Part shown: positions 22,124-35,451 of the stretch, piece after piece | How positions within the stretch are numbered: position 1 is the stretch's first letter | How the letters are laid out: each line of letters begins with the position of its first letter | Assembly: GCA_021307315.1 (NCBI GenBank) | Contig: JAJSPD010000038.1 | Location: 390,441-454,440 of the forward strand | Length of the DNA stretch: 64,000 nucleotides | Direction of reading: 5' to 3' | Origin: Bisporella sp. PMI_857 | Lineage: Eukaryota > Ascomycota > Leotiomycetes > Helotiales > Helotiaceae | Position numbers and translations under genes: made by a program | The notes under the pieces: model-generated | The model's input: the letters and a program-made list of their open reading frames with translations, nothing else | Databases searched by the model: none | Told to the model about the DNA's origin: nothing

Positions 22124-25100
22124 TTACGCGACAAGTTTCAACCCACTACCCTTCTTTCCAATCTCACAGACGCCACATACTGAACAGACGCTGCCCTTGT
22201 ACTTGGCCTGATACTTGCTGCCATCAAATGCACAAACTTCGAAGGCGCTGCCTTTGTAGATGGGAGTGTATGATGCGGCGCAGACGTCAAATTCAGCGAA
22301 CTGGTCAAACTCGATCTCGATAGCATCCGAAGGGTTCCGCTCACACTGTGCCTTGATCTTTCGTGCCTGAATCCAATGTTAGAATGATTTACGGTAGGAA
22401 AAGTCATTAACTGATACATACATTTTCTAAAGCCTTGGCACTACCGCCATTTGCCACTATCCGGTTAGCGAAGCTCAAGGCGGCGCTAAGATTCTTGTTT
22501 TGGAATGCGGACTTCATGGCGCTGATGAGGGTGAGTTGTCTATGAGGGACCTCTAGTTTGGGAATGGTGAAGTAAGCAGATAATTCTAAAGAACGCTTGA
22601 GCAATCCAGGTGACTTTTGAATCTCCTCGGCTGAGCCGATGCTTCGTCGTGTCAACTCGATACCCATGGCTACACTGTACTCGGAGGCGGAGGCGATCAA
22701 CTTCTTAGCCTCCTCTACCTCAGATTCAGTAGATACAGCGTTGACGATAAGGGCGTGAAGAATGCCTTTGAAAATTTTGGCACAGTCTTCGAGCTTGTTA
22801 GCACGCATGGCATCGTATCCTTTCTGAAGATCTACGGATGCCAAGGTTTCGATATCACGGGGAATAATAGGAAGAACGTTTCGAGGATTGGTCTCGTCAA
22901 GTGTTCTTCGGACGTAGTTGACCAGAGGAGGAAGACCAGCGGATGCTGGGAGATATGTCTTGGTAGCTTGGTATACCTCCAAGAAGCGCGGCTTCAGGGG
23001 CTCGAAGTTGACAGCACCAAGCTGACGGTTTAGCAGCTGCATAGCACTCTCGAAAGATCCTCCAGCCGCGTGATCCGCGGCCAAAGGCGAGTTGCGAGCC
23101 CAAATATCTGCTTCGCTGATCCCAGCCCCACCAGCTTCTTCGGTGTCCACATTGACGAAGCCTTCATCTTCAGGAACAATATCATCGCCCATGTCCCATC
23201 CACCTGCATCCTCGTCATCATCTGCATCAATTAGAGGCCCAGTCTTCTTGGTACTTTCATCCTCAGCCCCCTCCTCGAAGCCAAAACCATTGGACGTTGT
23301 TGCGGGCTCATCCTCTAATGACAATCCTTCAACCTGGCCAAGTAGGGCCTTCTCGAAGAATGATTGGGATGTAGCTTTAGTGGGCCAGTTGGCCTTGTAG
23401 GTTGCGACAATAGGTTTAGGTGGAGTGAGGGGAGATCCAAGGTTCGGGAGTGAGATTTGATCTTCTGTAAGACCAGTAGCTTCTAAAATAGACGCACATT
23501 CCTCCTCAAGGCCATGAGATTTAGCAGTCATATATGCGAGAGGATCTTGTGTAAATTAGTGTGTGTACTTATTTTGTCTAGAAATGAACCACTTACATAG
23601 GTCAATCTCCTTGAACATGTTGATTCTATCTTCAACATCTCCTAGGTATAAAGCGTTCTGGAATCTAGCGGTGAAGTCCCCACGGTGCTCGGCGATTCGA
23701 GCCATACGGGTGAGTTTAGCTTCATCACCTGTAGCTAGGTACAAGAAAGACAACTTGTCGAACTGTCGTAACTTTTGATATGTCATCTCAACAATTTGGT
23801 GGTTGCCGTGGGCGAGGGCTTCGGTGCTCAACCTTGACCAAAGTTTAGGCCTATCTAGCTGCTTCGCCATCTCAACAGCAACATCTAAGTTGCCACACTC
23901 AATCGCCAATTCAAAGCGTGTTTGCGGATCCTGCACAAATTGAAGAGCAATCTCTGGGTAGCCTTTCTTTTGCAAGTATGAAATAATGCTTTGGCCCACA
24001 AGACTCGAAGTTTTGATGATATGTAACATCTCTTCATAATTTCGCTTCACAAGAGCGAGCTTGAACCGGTATTCCGTAGGATCAATCTCCAATTTTTTAG
24101 GCTTAGCATTACGATCTAGACAGTATACCGTATGCGACTTTACCCGCACAAGATACACAGTTTGGTCAAGAGTACGCACGATGCCGTTATCACCATTGAG
24201 AAGAGTGTACTTGATGTGGTTGAGAGTAGAGTAAAGAAGCACGCCAGCATCATCCCAGGTGGCGCTTTTGATCCGGATAGTTTCGTGAAGCGTACTGACC
24301 TGCTCCAGGGTCTTTGTGACAATAGTCACATTGTGCTTGCTTAATAAGGCAGCATAGAGACCATCGTTAGACCATACGACATACTTTACGCCAGCAACAG
24401 CAAGTTCAGCAGTGCTTTTCTTCTGTTGAATATCATAAAGGTGAACAGCGGTAGGTGTAATAAGAAGTAGATTTCCAGTACCTCCAAAGTATATGTCAGT
24501 AGTTCCAGTAGGCGGCTTGATGGTCTTTGTTGTAGAGTTGGTCAAATCCTTGATATCTATTTGTTGACCAGCAGCGCTGAAAACTGCGAAACGATTTCGT
24601 GCTACAAACACAGCGGAGTTTCCCAAGCCACGGTGAGTAGCCGTAGCATCCATAGCGCCAGATCCATCCCTAGGTAGGTTGATGAGCTCGTATGAGCCAC
24701 CGTCCGCTGGTGATGTAACCAAAATCGCACGTTCAGCTGGGTTATAGGAAAGTGACCGAGGCGGGACCCAAGGACTGCCAAGCTTCTTAAGAGTCAACAG
24801 AGTTGGGCTTTCAATGCTTTTTTGGAAATCATATGACCGAACATGCTTGTCTTTTGTGATAAAGAAAAGGTTGTTCTGATAGAATGCCGAAGCAGGACGT
24901 TCCCGCTCAAGCTTGAATACCATCACACCATTGTCATGGCCAGCAGCGAACAGGTTGATCTCTGGATGAGCCGCAATGACCCAAAATCGATCGTTCTCTC
25001 GCTTGAAAGATTGCACGGACGTCCGCTTATTCAGATCCCATACACGTATCGTCTTATCCTCCCCGACAGACAAGATCAGATCTTGGTGGGGATGGAACAG

Positions 25101-26060
25101 GCACCCAGATGCATTTTGGAAGTGACCCCGGCAAGTATCTACCTCCCATGCTTTAGTCTCGCTCATTCTCCAAAGTTTAACCAGCCTATCATCTCCAGCA
25201 GACACAATAAGTGGGAGGGTTGGGTGGAAAGCGACCCAGTTTACCCCTCTGTCATGGCCCTCTAGCACAAATTTGACCACTGCATCTGTATTACCAAACA
25301 TATCCGCTTGGTTCTGGTTTGATCTTGACATCTGATCTTCGAATGTCATAGACGTGGGAGCTGAGTGCTTTTTCCGTAGACCCGAAATATCCCAAACACG
25401 TACAGATTGGTCCAACGATGCTGAGACTACCAAATCATCCTTAGGGTGGAATTGCGCGCACATTGTATAATGATTGTGTCCGGTCATAGTACAGACTGTT
25501 CGTGGTATTAGTGCATGATCTCACCCAAGCAACATTTCCACTTACTTAGAGATCTATTCTGCCAGTTCCAAATTCTAATTGTCTGATCATCAGAACTCGA
25601 AATAATCCAGGGGAGCTCATGATGGAAAAAGACGGTCCGAACATAATCCAAATGGCCATTCAGGGTGAAGAGACATCTGCGAGTCTGATACGACCAGACC
25701 TTAATCTTATAATCATCTCCACCAGACACGAAGAGGGGCTGTGTCTTGTGGAAGTCGATTCCTCTAACAGGCCCATCATGTTCCTCAAAGCGGTCAATCA
25801 GTGTACCCATGCGGTAGTCCCATAATTGAATAGTAGAGGAATGTAAAGACACCAAAATCCATGGTCTATAAATTAGTTAGGAATAGAAGCGCAAAGGGGA
25901 ACTCGGGCACTAAATACCTTTTAGGATGAAACGCAATGCCTTTTGCTCTAGAGGACTTGGACTCGAACTATAGGGCTTGTCAGAACCTGCTGATATCTGC
26001 GCATCTTCAGTAATGATAGCATCATACCTTCGTCAGCATAGTAGGAGAAGATGAAGCCAT
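22124..26060 (-). CDS. COP1: Coatomer subunit alpha (COPI)
   Basis: Six exons, 26060-26028, 25967-25918, 25865-25546, 25495-23597, 23545-22422 and 22366-22124, encode 1222 residues. The first exon is only 11 codons ([11 protein letters not shown]). The N-terminal WD40 propeller begins with [15 protein letters not shown] and [19 protein letters not shown], and repeats follow ([39 protein letters not shown]). A second propeller, a helical solenoid and the alpha-COP C-terminal domain follow, ending in a cysteine-bearing [15 protein letters not shown]. Alpha-COP forms the outer cage of COPI coats with beta' and epsilon and binds dilysine cargo for Golgi-to-ER retrieval. It diverges from the ER glucosyltransferase gene at 26592. 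Confidence 0.95.
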
Positions 26061-26591
26061 GGTGAAGGTCGCTGCGAGGGTCGAGGGGGCTTAGGTTTTG
26101 CGCATCAAGGACGCCAGGCGCCGAACTTGAGTATTTTCCACTTAATAGAATGCAGTTCAGAACACCGTATTCTTGAAATTAGGGTATTAAGGAGCGGTGT
26201 TGTGTTCGTGGGTGTTCGTCGTGAATTTGTGCGTATTGGTCGATTCGCTGTCCAGATGCTTGCTGGTGGTGGTGCTACGGTGGCCGCCTTGCGCTTTTGG
26301 TTCGTTGGAGCTTGAACGGGAGCTCCAGTCTTTTTTGGTCAAGGTGTCCACAACGTCAGTCCCGTTGATTAATTGACTGTCAGCCTTGCCTTTCTTTTCA
26401 ATTGTTTCCTCGCTTTGTAGGATAGACTATCATGCCTCATTTCACCAGCATTTGAATCAAGGAAGCTCAATTCCGCTGGCGGACAGCTGCGTTCATTTAT
26501 ATCTGTCACCAGACTCGCAAGTATTGAATAAATCTAGCATACACTGCAGCTTTCCATACTTAAAAGGACAATTTCTCGCAAGAACGACAAA
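26061..26591. promoter_or_regulatory. Divergent promoter of COP1 and the glucosyltransferase
   Basis: The 531 bases separate two secretory-pathway genes transcribed away from each other. A short polypyrimidine stretch occurs, but no unfolded-protein-response element could be named with confidence. Confidence 0.35.
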
Positions 26592-29500
26592 ATGGGGGCT
26601 TTGAGATGGCCATGGGGCCTCACTAGCGCTTTGCTGGTATCTACATACCTTCATTCATTATGCGTTGCAGCTGCTCCATCGATAAATGTTGCTTTGAAGG
26701 CATCTTTCTCCTCTGCGCCGTACCTGATTGAGTTATTGTATTTTACCCTTCTTGGTTATTGGCATATGTAGAAGCTGATTCTTCCATAGAGAAACTGCCG
26801 CAGACCAGAATGAGACTTCCTACTTTCCCCTTCTCGATAGAATAGCCAACGGGCAGTTCTCCAAGGCTGCCACAGACAAAGAGCTCTATGAAGAATTCGT
26901 AAACGTGCTTACAAATGATGGGCATATGCCAGATCCAGAATCCTTGTCTACATATAGCTTCGCGCTATCAATGCGGTCTTCTGCCCCTAGAATAGAAGCA
27001 CATTACCAATATTATCACACAGCCGCAGAGCCGTCTCTGAGGCCAGAAAATGATACATCGTGTCCTGCCTGGGTTCTATTTCATGGTAAACAATATTGCT
27101 CGCCATCATTAGACAAATCTCTCGATACTATAGTCAGTACTTCGTAAGTTATATGCTTGTTCATCTCGAGGAGTCACTATTAATGATTTTGTGCAGCCAA
27201 CTTGAGGAGCTACAGTTCGATAGAGTTCTAGGAAACTCATCTGCGCCACCATCAATATTGTATGCAGATATCACATCTCCGATCTTTGGCCAGTTCCATA
27301 AAACTTTGATCAAGACAGCCCGAGAAGGAAAAACTTCTTATCGTGTCCGTCATCGAAAGCCACTTACTACCAAAGAAACAGAAACGCCTCTCATCATTCC
27401 AGGCTATGGTGTGGAACTTGCTTTGAAAAGGACAGATTATATTGTTATCGATGATCGTGAAGATGAACAAAAGAAATCTGACAAGCCAGCCTTTGAGAAA
27501 GAGGTAAAATTTGAGGATGAAGAGTTTGCCGACTTGAAGCCACTTTCCACCTCAGAACTACTTGATCTTAGTATCAAAGCCTCCAGCTTTATAATGCAGA
27601 GTGAGAATTCTCTTGACACATTAGTGAAGCTCTCGCAAGATTTTCCGAAATATTCGAGCGCTATAGCATCTCACAATGCCACTAAAGAGTTCATTGCAGA
27701 GCATGAATACAACCGTGCGCAGCTGGTTCCTGCTGGCTACAACGTGTGGTGGATGAACGGGGTCCAATTGACTGAACGCAATATCAACAGTCTCAGTCTC
27801 CTTGATATCCTTAGAAAAGAAAGAAAGCTCATTTCTTCGGTTCGTGAACTTGGCTTGAGTAACCCACAGGCGATCGAACTCCTTGCTCATTCCAATATCT
27901 CCGCTGCTAAATCTGAAGATGAGCCGCAAAGATTCGACTGGAGAGATGAGATTGAAGGTGGAGGAGTCATAATCTGGATGAATAACATTGAGAAGGATAA
28001 GCGGTACTCGGACTGGCCTACGCCGCTCACAGCTGTATGTAATTTTCCTTCTTCAATTGACCTACCACTAAAACAAATGTATAGATGCTTCAACGAACCT
28101 ATCCTGGGCAACTTCCTGCAGTCAGAAGAGACTGTTTCAACCTCCTTGTTACCGCAGATCTCACTAATCTAGAGGATGTTCGTCTTGTTACAGAGGTGCT
28201 TTTGAGTTTCGTGAAACGAAAACTTTCAATTCGCATTGGGTTTGTGCCTGTGACTACCACTGCAGAATCTACAAACCAAGCTACTGTCGTTTATCACCTT
28301 CTTCAAACATATGGTCTATCTGCAGTATTTGCATATCTCGAGGAGTCTTTTGTTTCCTCCGGCTTAGCGTCGCCAAGCAAATCAGTGTACGAGAAGGTTA
28401 TCGACGGTCGGACCATTCGAGGCGATAGAGTTTCTCGAACATTAGAAGAAGTTCTCAAATCAAGTGACTACCAAGAAGCGGTCCAAGGGTCTAAGAAATG
28501 GATTCAAAGGCTATCCGCTGGTGGCAAAATTCCAACCATGTTTGTGAATGGTGTGGCAATTCCTCGCGATGAAGGTTTTCTCCAATCCTTAAGCACGAGA
28601 GTTACCACCGACCTGCATGCAATCCAGCAGGCTATATTCAACAATGTGTTTGAAGCAGATACTTGGCTACCAGCTTTTTTCTTAGTGCATGCAGTCAAGA
28701 AGCGTAATGCATTAGTTGTACCAGAGGATGAGAAGACATTGAAAATATTTGATGTCAACAAACTTGTTAAAGACAATGAAAAAATCTTCGACACTTTTCC
28801 ACGTCTGGCAGTTGACTCATCTACCACAAAAGAGGACTGGGCTCACCTGATTGTGTTGGCTGATCTTAACACGGCGGAGGGCAGGAAGCTTCTTACAGCT
28901 GCGACCCTATTCCGAGATGCTCACCCATACGTTGAGCTTCTCATTGTGCATAACTCTGCACCAGGCGGGACTGCGGCTGCCAGTAATAACTTTTTCAAGC
29001 ATGTATTACACAACAAATACGAGGCCTTTGGTAATGTTCAAGTCCTGACTGATATTTTACCCATATTGGATGTGGGAGAGCATAACGTTGAACAACAAGA
29101 TTCCGATCAATTTTGGCATTCCGCTCGTCCTTTGATTGAATCATTATCGTTGAATCCTGGAGAGAATGGGCTCCTTCTCAATGGACGTTTAGTTGGCCCT
29201 GTTCCGACGTCGACAGAGCTTGACTTGGAAGATTTCGAGCAACTGCTTGAATACGAGAAAACCAAGCGAATTTTACCTGCTTACAGGGCCATCGAAGCAC
29301 TCTCTTTATCGGAAGTGATTAAGAATCCTCTTGCCAAAGCAAAATTATCATCAATTGCTGCTCTTTCGACCATATCAGACAAGCCACCGGGAATCCATGA
29401 AGAAGCTCCTCTAATCAGAATGAATTTGGATGCCTGGAATTCTTCTCATACAGCAATAGAAATTGGTGACATAAGGACGTCCAGCATCCAAATGACCGTC

Positions 29501-31207
29501 ATTGTAGACCCGGCGAGTGAAGGCGGCCAACGATGGATTCCCATCTTGAAGGTAATCTCGGAGCTTGATGGAATATATGTGAAGATCTACCTCAATCCAA
29601 AGGAGCGCCTCGCTGAACTCCCAGTGAAAAGGTTTTACAGATACGTCTTGCACTCAAAACCTACCTTTAATGATGCTGGGGCTCTTCAAACTCTAGGAGC
29701 TTCATTTAGCGGTGTTCCGCAGGAAGCTCTTTTGACCGTCGGTCTGGACATCCCTCCAGCATGGCTTGTAGCACCAAAGGTTTCGATTCATGACCTAGAT
29801 AACATAAAATTAAGCTCGATTAAGGGTGATGTGGAAGCTCTCTATGAGCTTGAATATATTCTCATAGAAGGACACTCTCGTGAAGTGCCTGGTAATGCCG
29901 CTCCACGTGGAGCGCAACTTGTCCTTGGAACCCAAAGAGATCCCCATTTTGCCGATACTATTATCATGGCAAATTTAGGATATTTTCAGTTTAAAGCCAA
30001 TCCAGGTTTCTACAAGATCGATTTACAACAGGGTCGCAGCTCCGAAATTTATAGCATCGAAAGCATTGGCTCCCAAGGCTGGAGTCCAGTGCCAGGCGAT
30101 GAAAGCACTGAAGTCGTTCTAATGAGCTTCCAAGGCGCCACCATATATCCTCGACTGTCACGCAAAGAGGGAATGGATCTTGAAGATGTTCTTGAAGCCA
30201 AGGCAGATTCTCCATTAGACTTTGTCTCGCGGGGTCTGAACTTTGCACAGGGAATACTTGGGAAAGGCAAAGCGGTCGCCGAGAAGGAAGTGCACGCTGA
30301 TATTAATATTTTTTCAGTCGCAAGTGGCCACTTGTACGAGCGTATGTTGAACATCATGATGGTCAGTGTCATGAAGAACACGAAGCATTCAGTCAAGTTC
30401 TGGTTCATTGAACAGTTCTTATCACCTTCCTTTAAAGATTTCATACCGTATCTGGCAGCAGAGTATGGGTTCAAGTACGAAATGGTCACATATAAATGGC
30501 CGCACTGGCTTCGAGCACAGACGGAGAAGCAGCGTGAGATCTGGGGTTACAAGATTCTTTTCCTTGATGTTCTCTTTCCCTTATCACTAGATAAAGTGAT
30601 TTTTGTTGACGCAGACCAAATTGTTCGGACTGACATGATCGAATTGGTCAATCACGATCTGAAAGGTGCACCCTACGGGTTCACACCCATGTGTGATAGT
30701 CGAGTAGAGATGGAAGGCTTCCGTTTTTGGAAACAGGGGTACTGGGAGAAATTCTTGCGGGGCCTGCCATATCATATATCTGCACTTTACGTCGTTGACC
30801 TACAACGCTTCCGCACAATGGCGGCAGGTGATAGGCTCCGCCAACAGTATCATCAACTATCTGCTGATCCACAAAGTCTTTCCAATTTGGATCAAGACTT
30901 GCCGAACCACATGCAGTCGCTTCTCCCAATTCATAGTTTACCACAAGAGTGGTTGTGGTGCGAAACCTGGTGCAGCGATGACAGCCTGAAGGACGCGAAG
31001 ACAATTGACCTGTGTAATAACCCACAAACTAAGGAGCCTAAATTGGATAGGGCCAGAAGACAGGTCCCCGAATGGACTGTGTATGATGACGAGATTGCTG
31101 CAGTTGATAGGAAACGCAAGGCACAAAACACGGCTACGGAGAAAAATACGAAAAGTAGAACTTTAGAAGCACAAGAGACAAACACCAGGAAGAAGGATGA
31201 GCTGTAG
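26592..31207 (+). CDS. gpt1: UDP-glucose:glycoprotein glucosyltransferase (ER folding sensor)
   Basis: Four exons, 26592-26737, 26790-27143, 27197-28034 and 28085-31207, encode 1486 residues, the usual family length. An N-terminal signal peptide (GLTSALLVSTYLHSLCVAAA) and a C-terminal KDEL place it in the ER lumen. The thioredoxin-like repeats of the folding sensor include PFDRVLGNSSAPP-type sequence (here QFDRVLGNSSAPP) and YADITSPIFGQFHK. The GT24 catalytic domain at about 1185-1450 contains DINIFSVASGHLYERML, KFWFIEQFLSPSFK, the metal-binding FVDADQIVR near 1286, and LPQEWLWCETWC. The enzyme re-glucosylates misfolded N-glycoproteins for calnexin rebinding. Splice joins were chosen by conservation (ELL-ETAADQNET; STS-QLEELQFD; PLTA-MLQRTYPGQ). 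Confidence 0.95.
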
Positions 31208-31734
31208 ACATATGTACCAAGTACTGAATGGATTTGAACTTTTGTAGACGATATTTTCTGGTTATATGTTGCTCTTATACCACTGCTACTACCTTAGTTC
31301 AATCTCTTAAGAGTTTAAATACTTCCCAGCAGATATCTGACGCCCGACAAACACCAGATGCTCTCTATAATTTTACAGATGGGTTTTTGCACAATAACTC
31401 ATACGGCTAATTGTAAGGCTTGCACACAGAGGAAGTGAGGTGAATCCCAAAGCAGACTCTATTTCACTTTCAACTTCACTTCACCTTTGATTCACTTTAT
31501 AGATCAGGCACGATAGCAAAATGTAACCTTAACAACAATGACGGACACATGTTGCATCTCCATATTCCTCCCACCTCTCCTTCCTTTTCTTCCTTTCAAC
31601 CTAATTTCACAGCGAACCGAATTTTGTATGCGCCTTTCTCAACCAGAATTCTTGTCTACTCCCACTCCTGTTTTGATCATTGGTACACAAATATCTGAGA
31701 CTGTCTTCTCCAATTCAGTGAGTAAGCAAGCAAG
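31208..31734. other. Intergenic, pyrimidine-rich promoter region
   Basis: The last 200 bases before the next gene contain repeated CTTCACTT/TTCACTTT words near 31465-31500 and a C/T-rich tract near 31560-31600, typical of fungal promoters. No gene is seen. Confidence 0.35.
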
Positions 31735-33602
31735 ATGAATAGCCAGAACGACATGGATGAGTTCGAGGCAGAAGCTGAGCTCAGGGCTGGTATTGCGGCT
31801 ATTACCAAAGCTCCTTATCATATCAAGCTTGCTGAGACTGCAGCTGCCGTCGCAGATGTTTGTGCATCTAGTGGAGCTCTGAATAGTGCTACTGAACGTG
31901 TATTACAAGCTGTGCAAGATTATTTACAACGACAAAATGATCGGCGAGCACCACAAGCGGCTCAAACGACTCAGCCTATCCCTCAAGTCAACACAAATGT
32001 TACTCCTGTTTGTTCTGGCTATTCACCTCTCAATATTCTAGCAGTGGCAGCCGGCAGCATCACCCAAGCTGGTTCTGTGATTCACGATCACTCTCGACAA
32101 ACACTTACTACACCAAATACAGGTGATTCAACAAATAACTCGTCCCAATTTAGCTCCGTTGGAACTCCCATTTCAGGAAGATTTACCTCACCAAACACAA
32201 ACTATTCAGCAAAGACCACACCCCAAGGTGATACTTTTGTGAATAATATGGTCAGTGATATAATCACAGCCTGAATCACTAATAATTAACAACATGCAGG
32301 CATCCTCTGCCGCCACTGAGAATGTTGACGACAATCAAAAGCATGTCCTGGATGTTGTCGATAATATCGTCGACAACATTACGACTAACTATACTGAAAA
32401 TATCATTGAGAACTATAGTCCTGATGTGAATCCTAGTTCCTCAGCTAGTACCACACCCAATTCAAGTAGATCTTCAACAGTGAGTAGTATCCACAGCCAT
32501 ACCTGCCAGTCACAGGCTAAATCATAAAGCCATTGCTAATATCTTGCAGAACTCAATTACAGCAAAGCACAAACCTATCGCCCCCCGTGGAACAAAGTAT
32601 CTCTGGGCCGACAATTCTCAATACCGTTCCCTTTCTGCCCTCCCCTTTAAGTTCGGCGTCCCCAACGCAGCTCTTCTCACCGTGCACTTAAAGGCAACAA
32701 CGGGTGTCATCTATCCCTACCACAAGCCTCTCGGCCTCAAAGAGCCTAATTGGAATGACCGTAAGTTCATTGATCGCTGTAACGGCTGGATCCACCAACT
32801 CATCATGCGCCACCTCAACAACAACCCCGACAACGCAAGTTCGTCCACCAAGCGTAGCCCACGTCCTCAGTGGAGCATGATTGAGCATGATTATCTGCAA
32901 GCCCTGATTGAGCAAGCCATCGAAAAGTCTGCCACGGGTGATTTGAGTGATGAGGATTGGAAGGCTATTGGCGAGAAGCAGAATCGGAGATTTGTAGGCA
33001 GGATGCTGGCTGTTGGGCAAGCATTCTATCAGGGCCGTAGAGCAACTGAGGGTAGGAAGAAGGCTTGGACCGCGGTCAATCAGAAGGAGAGGGCTTTCGA
33101 AGAACGCACTGTCGACGCTTTGAGAAGTGCTGTTAGAGGTTGGCCTGAGACAAAGAAGATGATGAGTGATGCAAAGGCTGAGAAGACCAAGGAGCTTCTT
33201 AGTGCTGCTAATGATGACGACGGTGACGGCGTAGGCGCCAACTTCACGGCTCAGGGTGTCAAGCGATCTCTTGCCCCTTCTCCAGCTTCTCCTTTCATGG
33301 AGGGTGTTAGAGCTCATGGCATGAAGCGCAAGTGGCCGGACAGCGAGGTGACTGGTGCCAGTGACGAAGACGTTGACGCAAGTGACCTAGCTGAGAACGC
33401 CACTGCCAAACGTAATAAGACCGGTAGGCAGTCACCACCAGCTTCGCCTCTCACAGAGGGCATCCAAACTCATAGCACAAAGTACAAGCTAGCCGAGGAT
33501 GAAGAGGCTTCCAGCAATGACGATACTATCGAGTTTGATGAGCAATCTGAGGAGACTTCCGAGCGCAGCAAAATTGGCGGAAGGTCTAAGAACTTGACCT
33601 AG
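31735..33602 (+). CDS. Hypothetical protein, possibly Myb/SANT-like, nuclear type
   Basis: Three exons, 31735-32250, 32300-32479 and 32550-33602, encode 582 residues, with both joins in phase 0 and good GT-AG sites. The N-terminal 230 residues are acidic, then Ser/Thr/Asn-rich and probably disordered. The central part (KYLWADNSQYRSLSALPF, then RPQWSMIEHDYLQALIEQ and QNRRFVGRMLAVGQAFYQ) is well ordered, and its spacing of aromatic residues weakly recalls Myb/SANT-type helices. The C-terminal 120 residues are Lys/Arg- and Glu/Asp-rich and contain two similar segments starting SPASPFMEGVRAHGMKRKW and SPPASPLTEGIQTHSTKYK, an internal duplication. Function is not known. Synteny within a housekeeping block gives no clue. 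Confidence 0.65.
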
Positions 33603-34538
33603 AAATTCATTGATATTCAGACGGAGGGAACAGACATTGAATTATAGACGCTTTGTTGCTACTTTTTGCTTTCAGATTTGTAAAGACGAAGGCTCTTTTA
33701 GCGGATCATGATCTATATTGGCTACTGATATGACATACTAGGTAGCAACAATTGCAGAGTTCTATGGGCTGAATTCTATATTACTCCCGTGACAGTTGTT
33801 TATGTGCTACATTTTATCAATGTTTTATCAGATTTGACGTTTGTTCTACATCATTACATGCATTATATCCTTCAAGCATAACAAACTCTTCAATTTTACG
33901 GGTCTTTGAAGTTCAAGCAGGCTCAGTCATTTGGATGAAAATCTTAAGAGGGCAAGAATTGGAGCCTTATAATGAAATTCGTATTTGCTCTCGAATAAAT
34001 AATAGCTACGATTTAGTTCCGATAGCCGGAGGGTCCAAATATGGTTGTAAACTTTTATGGCTTATCCAGAAAGGAAAAAGTCTTTTGACATGGGTATAGA
34101 TAATTAAGGAAAGCAATCTAGATGGTGAAATAAACCTTTAGATATAGTCTCTAAGACTCGGCCAAGCTCCTGCAATTGCAATCACAGACAAGCCTCACTC
34201 GCACCTCCTTATTTTCGAATGTCTTTAGCGAGACTCAGGGGCAGTCATCATGAAGCTAGCACTTCGAGAGGTCCTAAATCTTATCAGGCGGCGGATGCAG
34301 TACCAGTTATTTCTCTCTCAGACATTAAGCAGGCTAGACGCCAAAGATAACCCTACGCAACTCCAACCTCTTCTATAACAATAAAACATCGCCCCCACAT
34401 CCGGTGCTGACTCCATATGCCAAGCCATACCTCCGGGACCGGCAAAACATTTATCCTGCAACCTCGACTTTTATTAACCTCATCCCATCACCAGCAGAGC
34501 ATCTACCCCCATCCGCCATTGCACAGCACAACGCCAAC
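33603..34538. other. Intergenic, nothing recognised
   Basis: AT-rich sequence between two genes on the same strand. The last 150 bases are C-rich and probably 5' untranslated sequence of MRPS17. No gene or repeat was recognised. Confidence 0.4.
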
Positions 34539-35451
34539 ATGGCTACATTACAGAAGACCCTCAAGGCCAGCACAGGCGCAACGGCGCATTCCCAACGCTT
34601 AATCAACGCGGTGGTCGTCTCAGCAGGCCTCATGGATAAAACCGTCAAGGTGCGAATCGGGACGCAGAAATGGAATGCGCACATCCGGAAGGTATTTCCC
34701 CTCTCTTTCGTATCCAACATCCCCCATACCCGTAACCTTCAGCTCCTGAAATGGCAAAGATTGCCCAGCAACGCCCCGACCTTGCTCCCCCATGCCAAAA
34801 CACATAGCCAAAATTATCCTCGAACGAGTTTCCAAAGCTAGAGCAGACGCTGATTTAACCCCCCCTTAGAACTTCAACAAGACGGCTCACCTCCTGGTGC
34901 ACGACCCGCGCTCCTCCCTGAGAACAGGCGATGTCGTGGCCATCACGCCGGGCTGGCGCGCCTCCAAGCACGTCCACCACGTGGTGGACCACATCATCGC
35001 CCCGTTCGGGGAGCCGATCGATGCCCGGCCCGCGGTGATGTCCGAGGCCGAGCGCGTGGCGGAGAGGGAAGCGCAGAGGGCCGCGAAGGTGGAGAGGAGG
35101 AGGCTGCGGGATCTGGAGAGGGGGGGCGAGAGGGACGTGAGGGTGGAGCGTGGGAGCGAGGATTTGCTTGATGGCGGGGTGGTTGAGGAGGCCGGCGGGG
35201 AGGTGTTGAGCAGGGCGGAGAGGGATCGGAGGGAACATGCTGAGAAGGTGCTGGCGAGGGAGGAGAGGAGGGCGAGGGTCGCGGCGTTGAAGGCTGCGGG
35301 TGGTCAGGAGGGTGCGGAGGTCGATGAGGATGCGGGGACGTTGAAGAAGGTAGAGGATGCGTTTGAGAAGAAGAGGATAGAGAGTGAAGAAGGGAAGACG
35401 GGAGAGGAAGCGCCGAAGCAGGAGAAGAAGAAGGGATGGTTTTCGTTATAA
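34539..35451 (+). CDS. MRPS17: Mitochondrial small-subunit ribosomal protein uS17m
   Basis: Two exons, 34539-34691 and 34870-35451, encode 244 residues. The uS17 core is short: VVVSAGLMDKTVKVRIGTQK and then, after the intron, NFNKTAHLLVHDPRSSLRTG with DVVAITPGWRASKHVHHVV. The OB-fold of about 100 residues binds 15S rRNA. The remaining 140 residues are a highly charged Arg/Glu/Ala extension, probably one long helix, far longer than bacterial S17 and typical of the fungal mitochondrial form. The second exon is strongly GC-rich with G on the coding strand, which creates a spurious antisense frame of 231 codons. ATG at 34539 has context CAACATGG. Confidence 0.9.
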
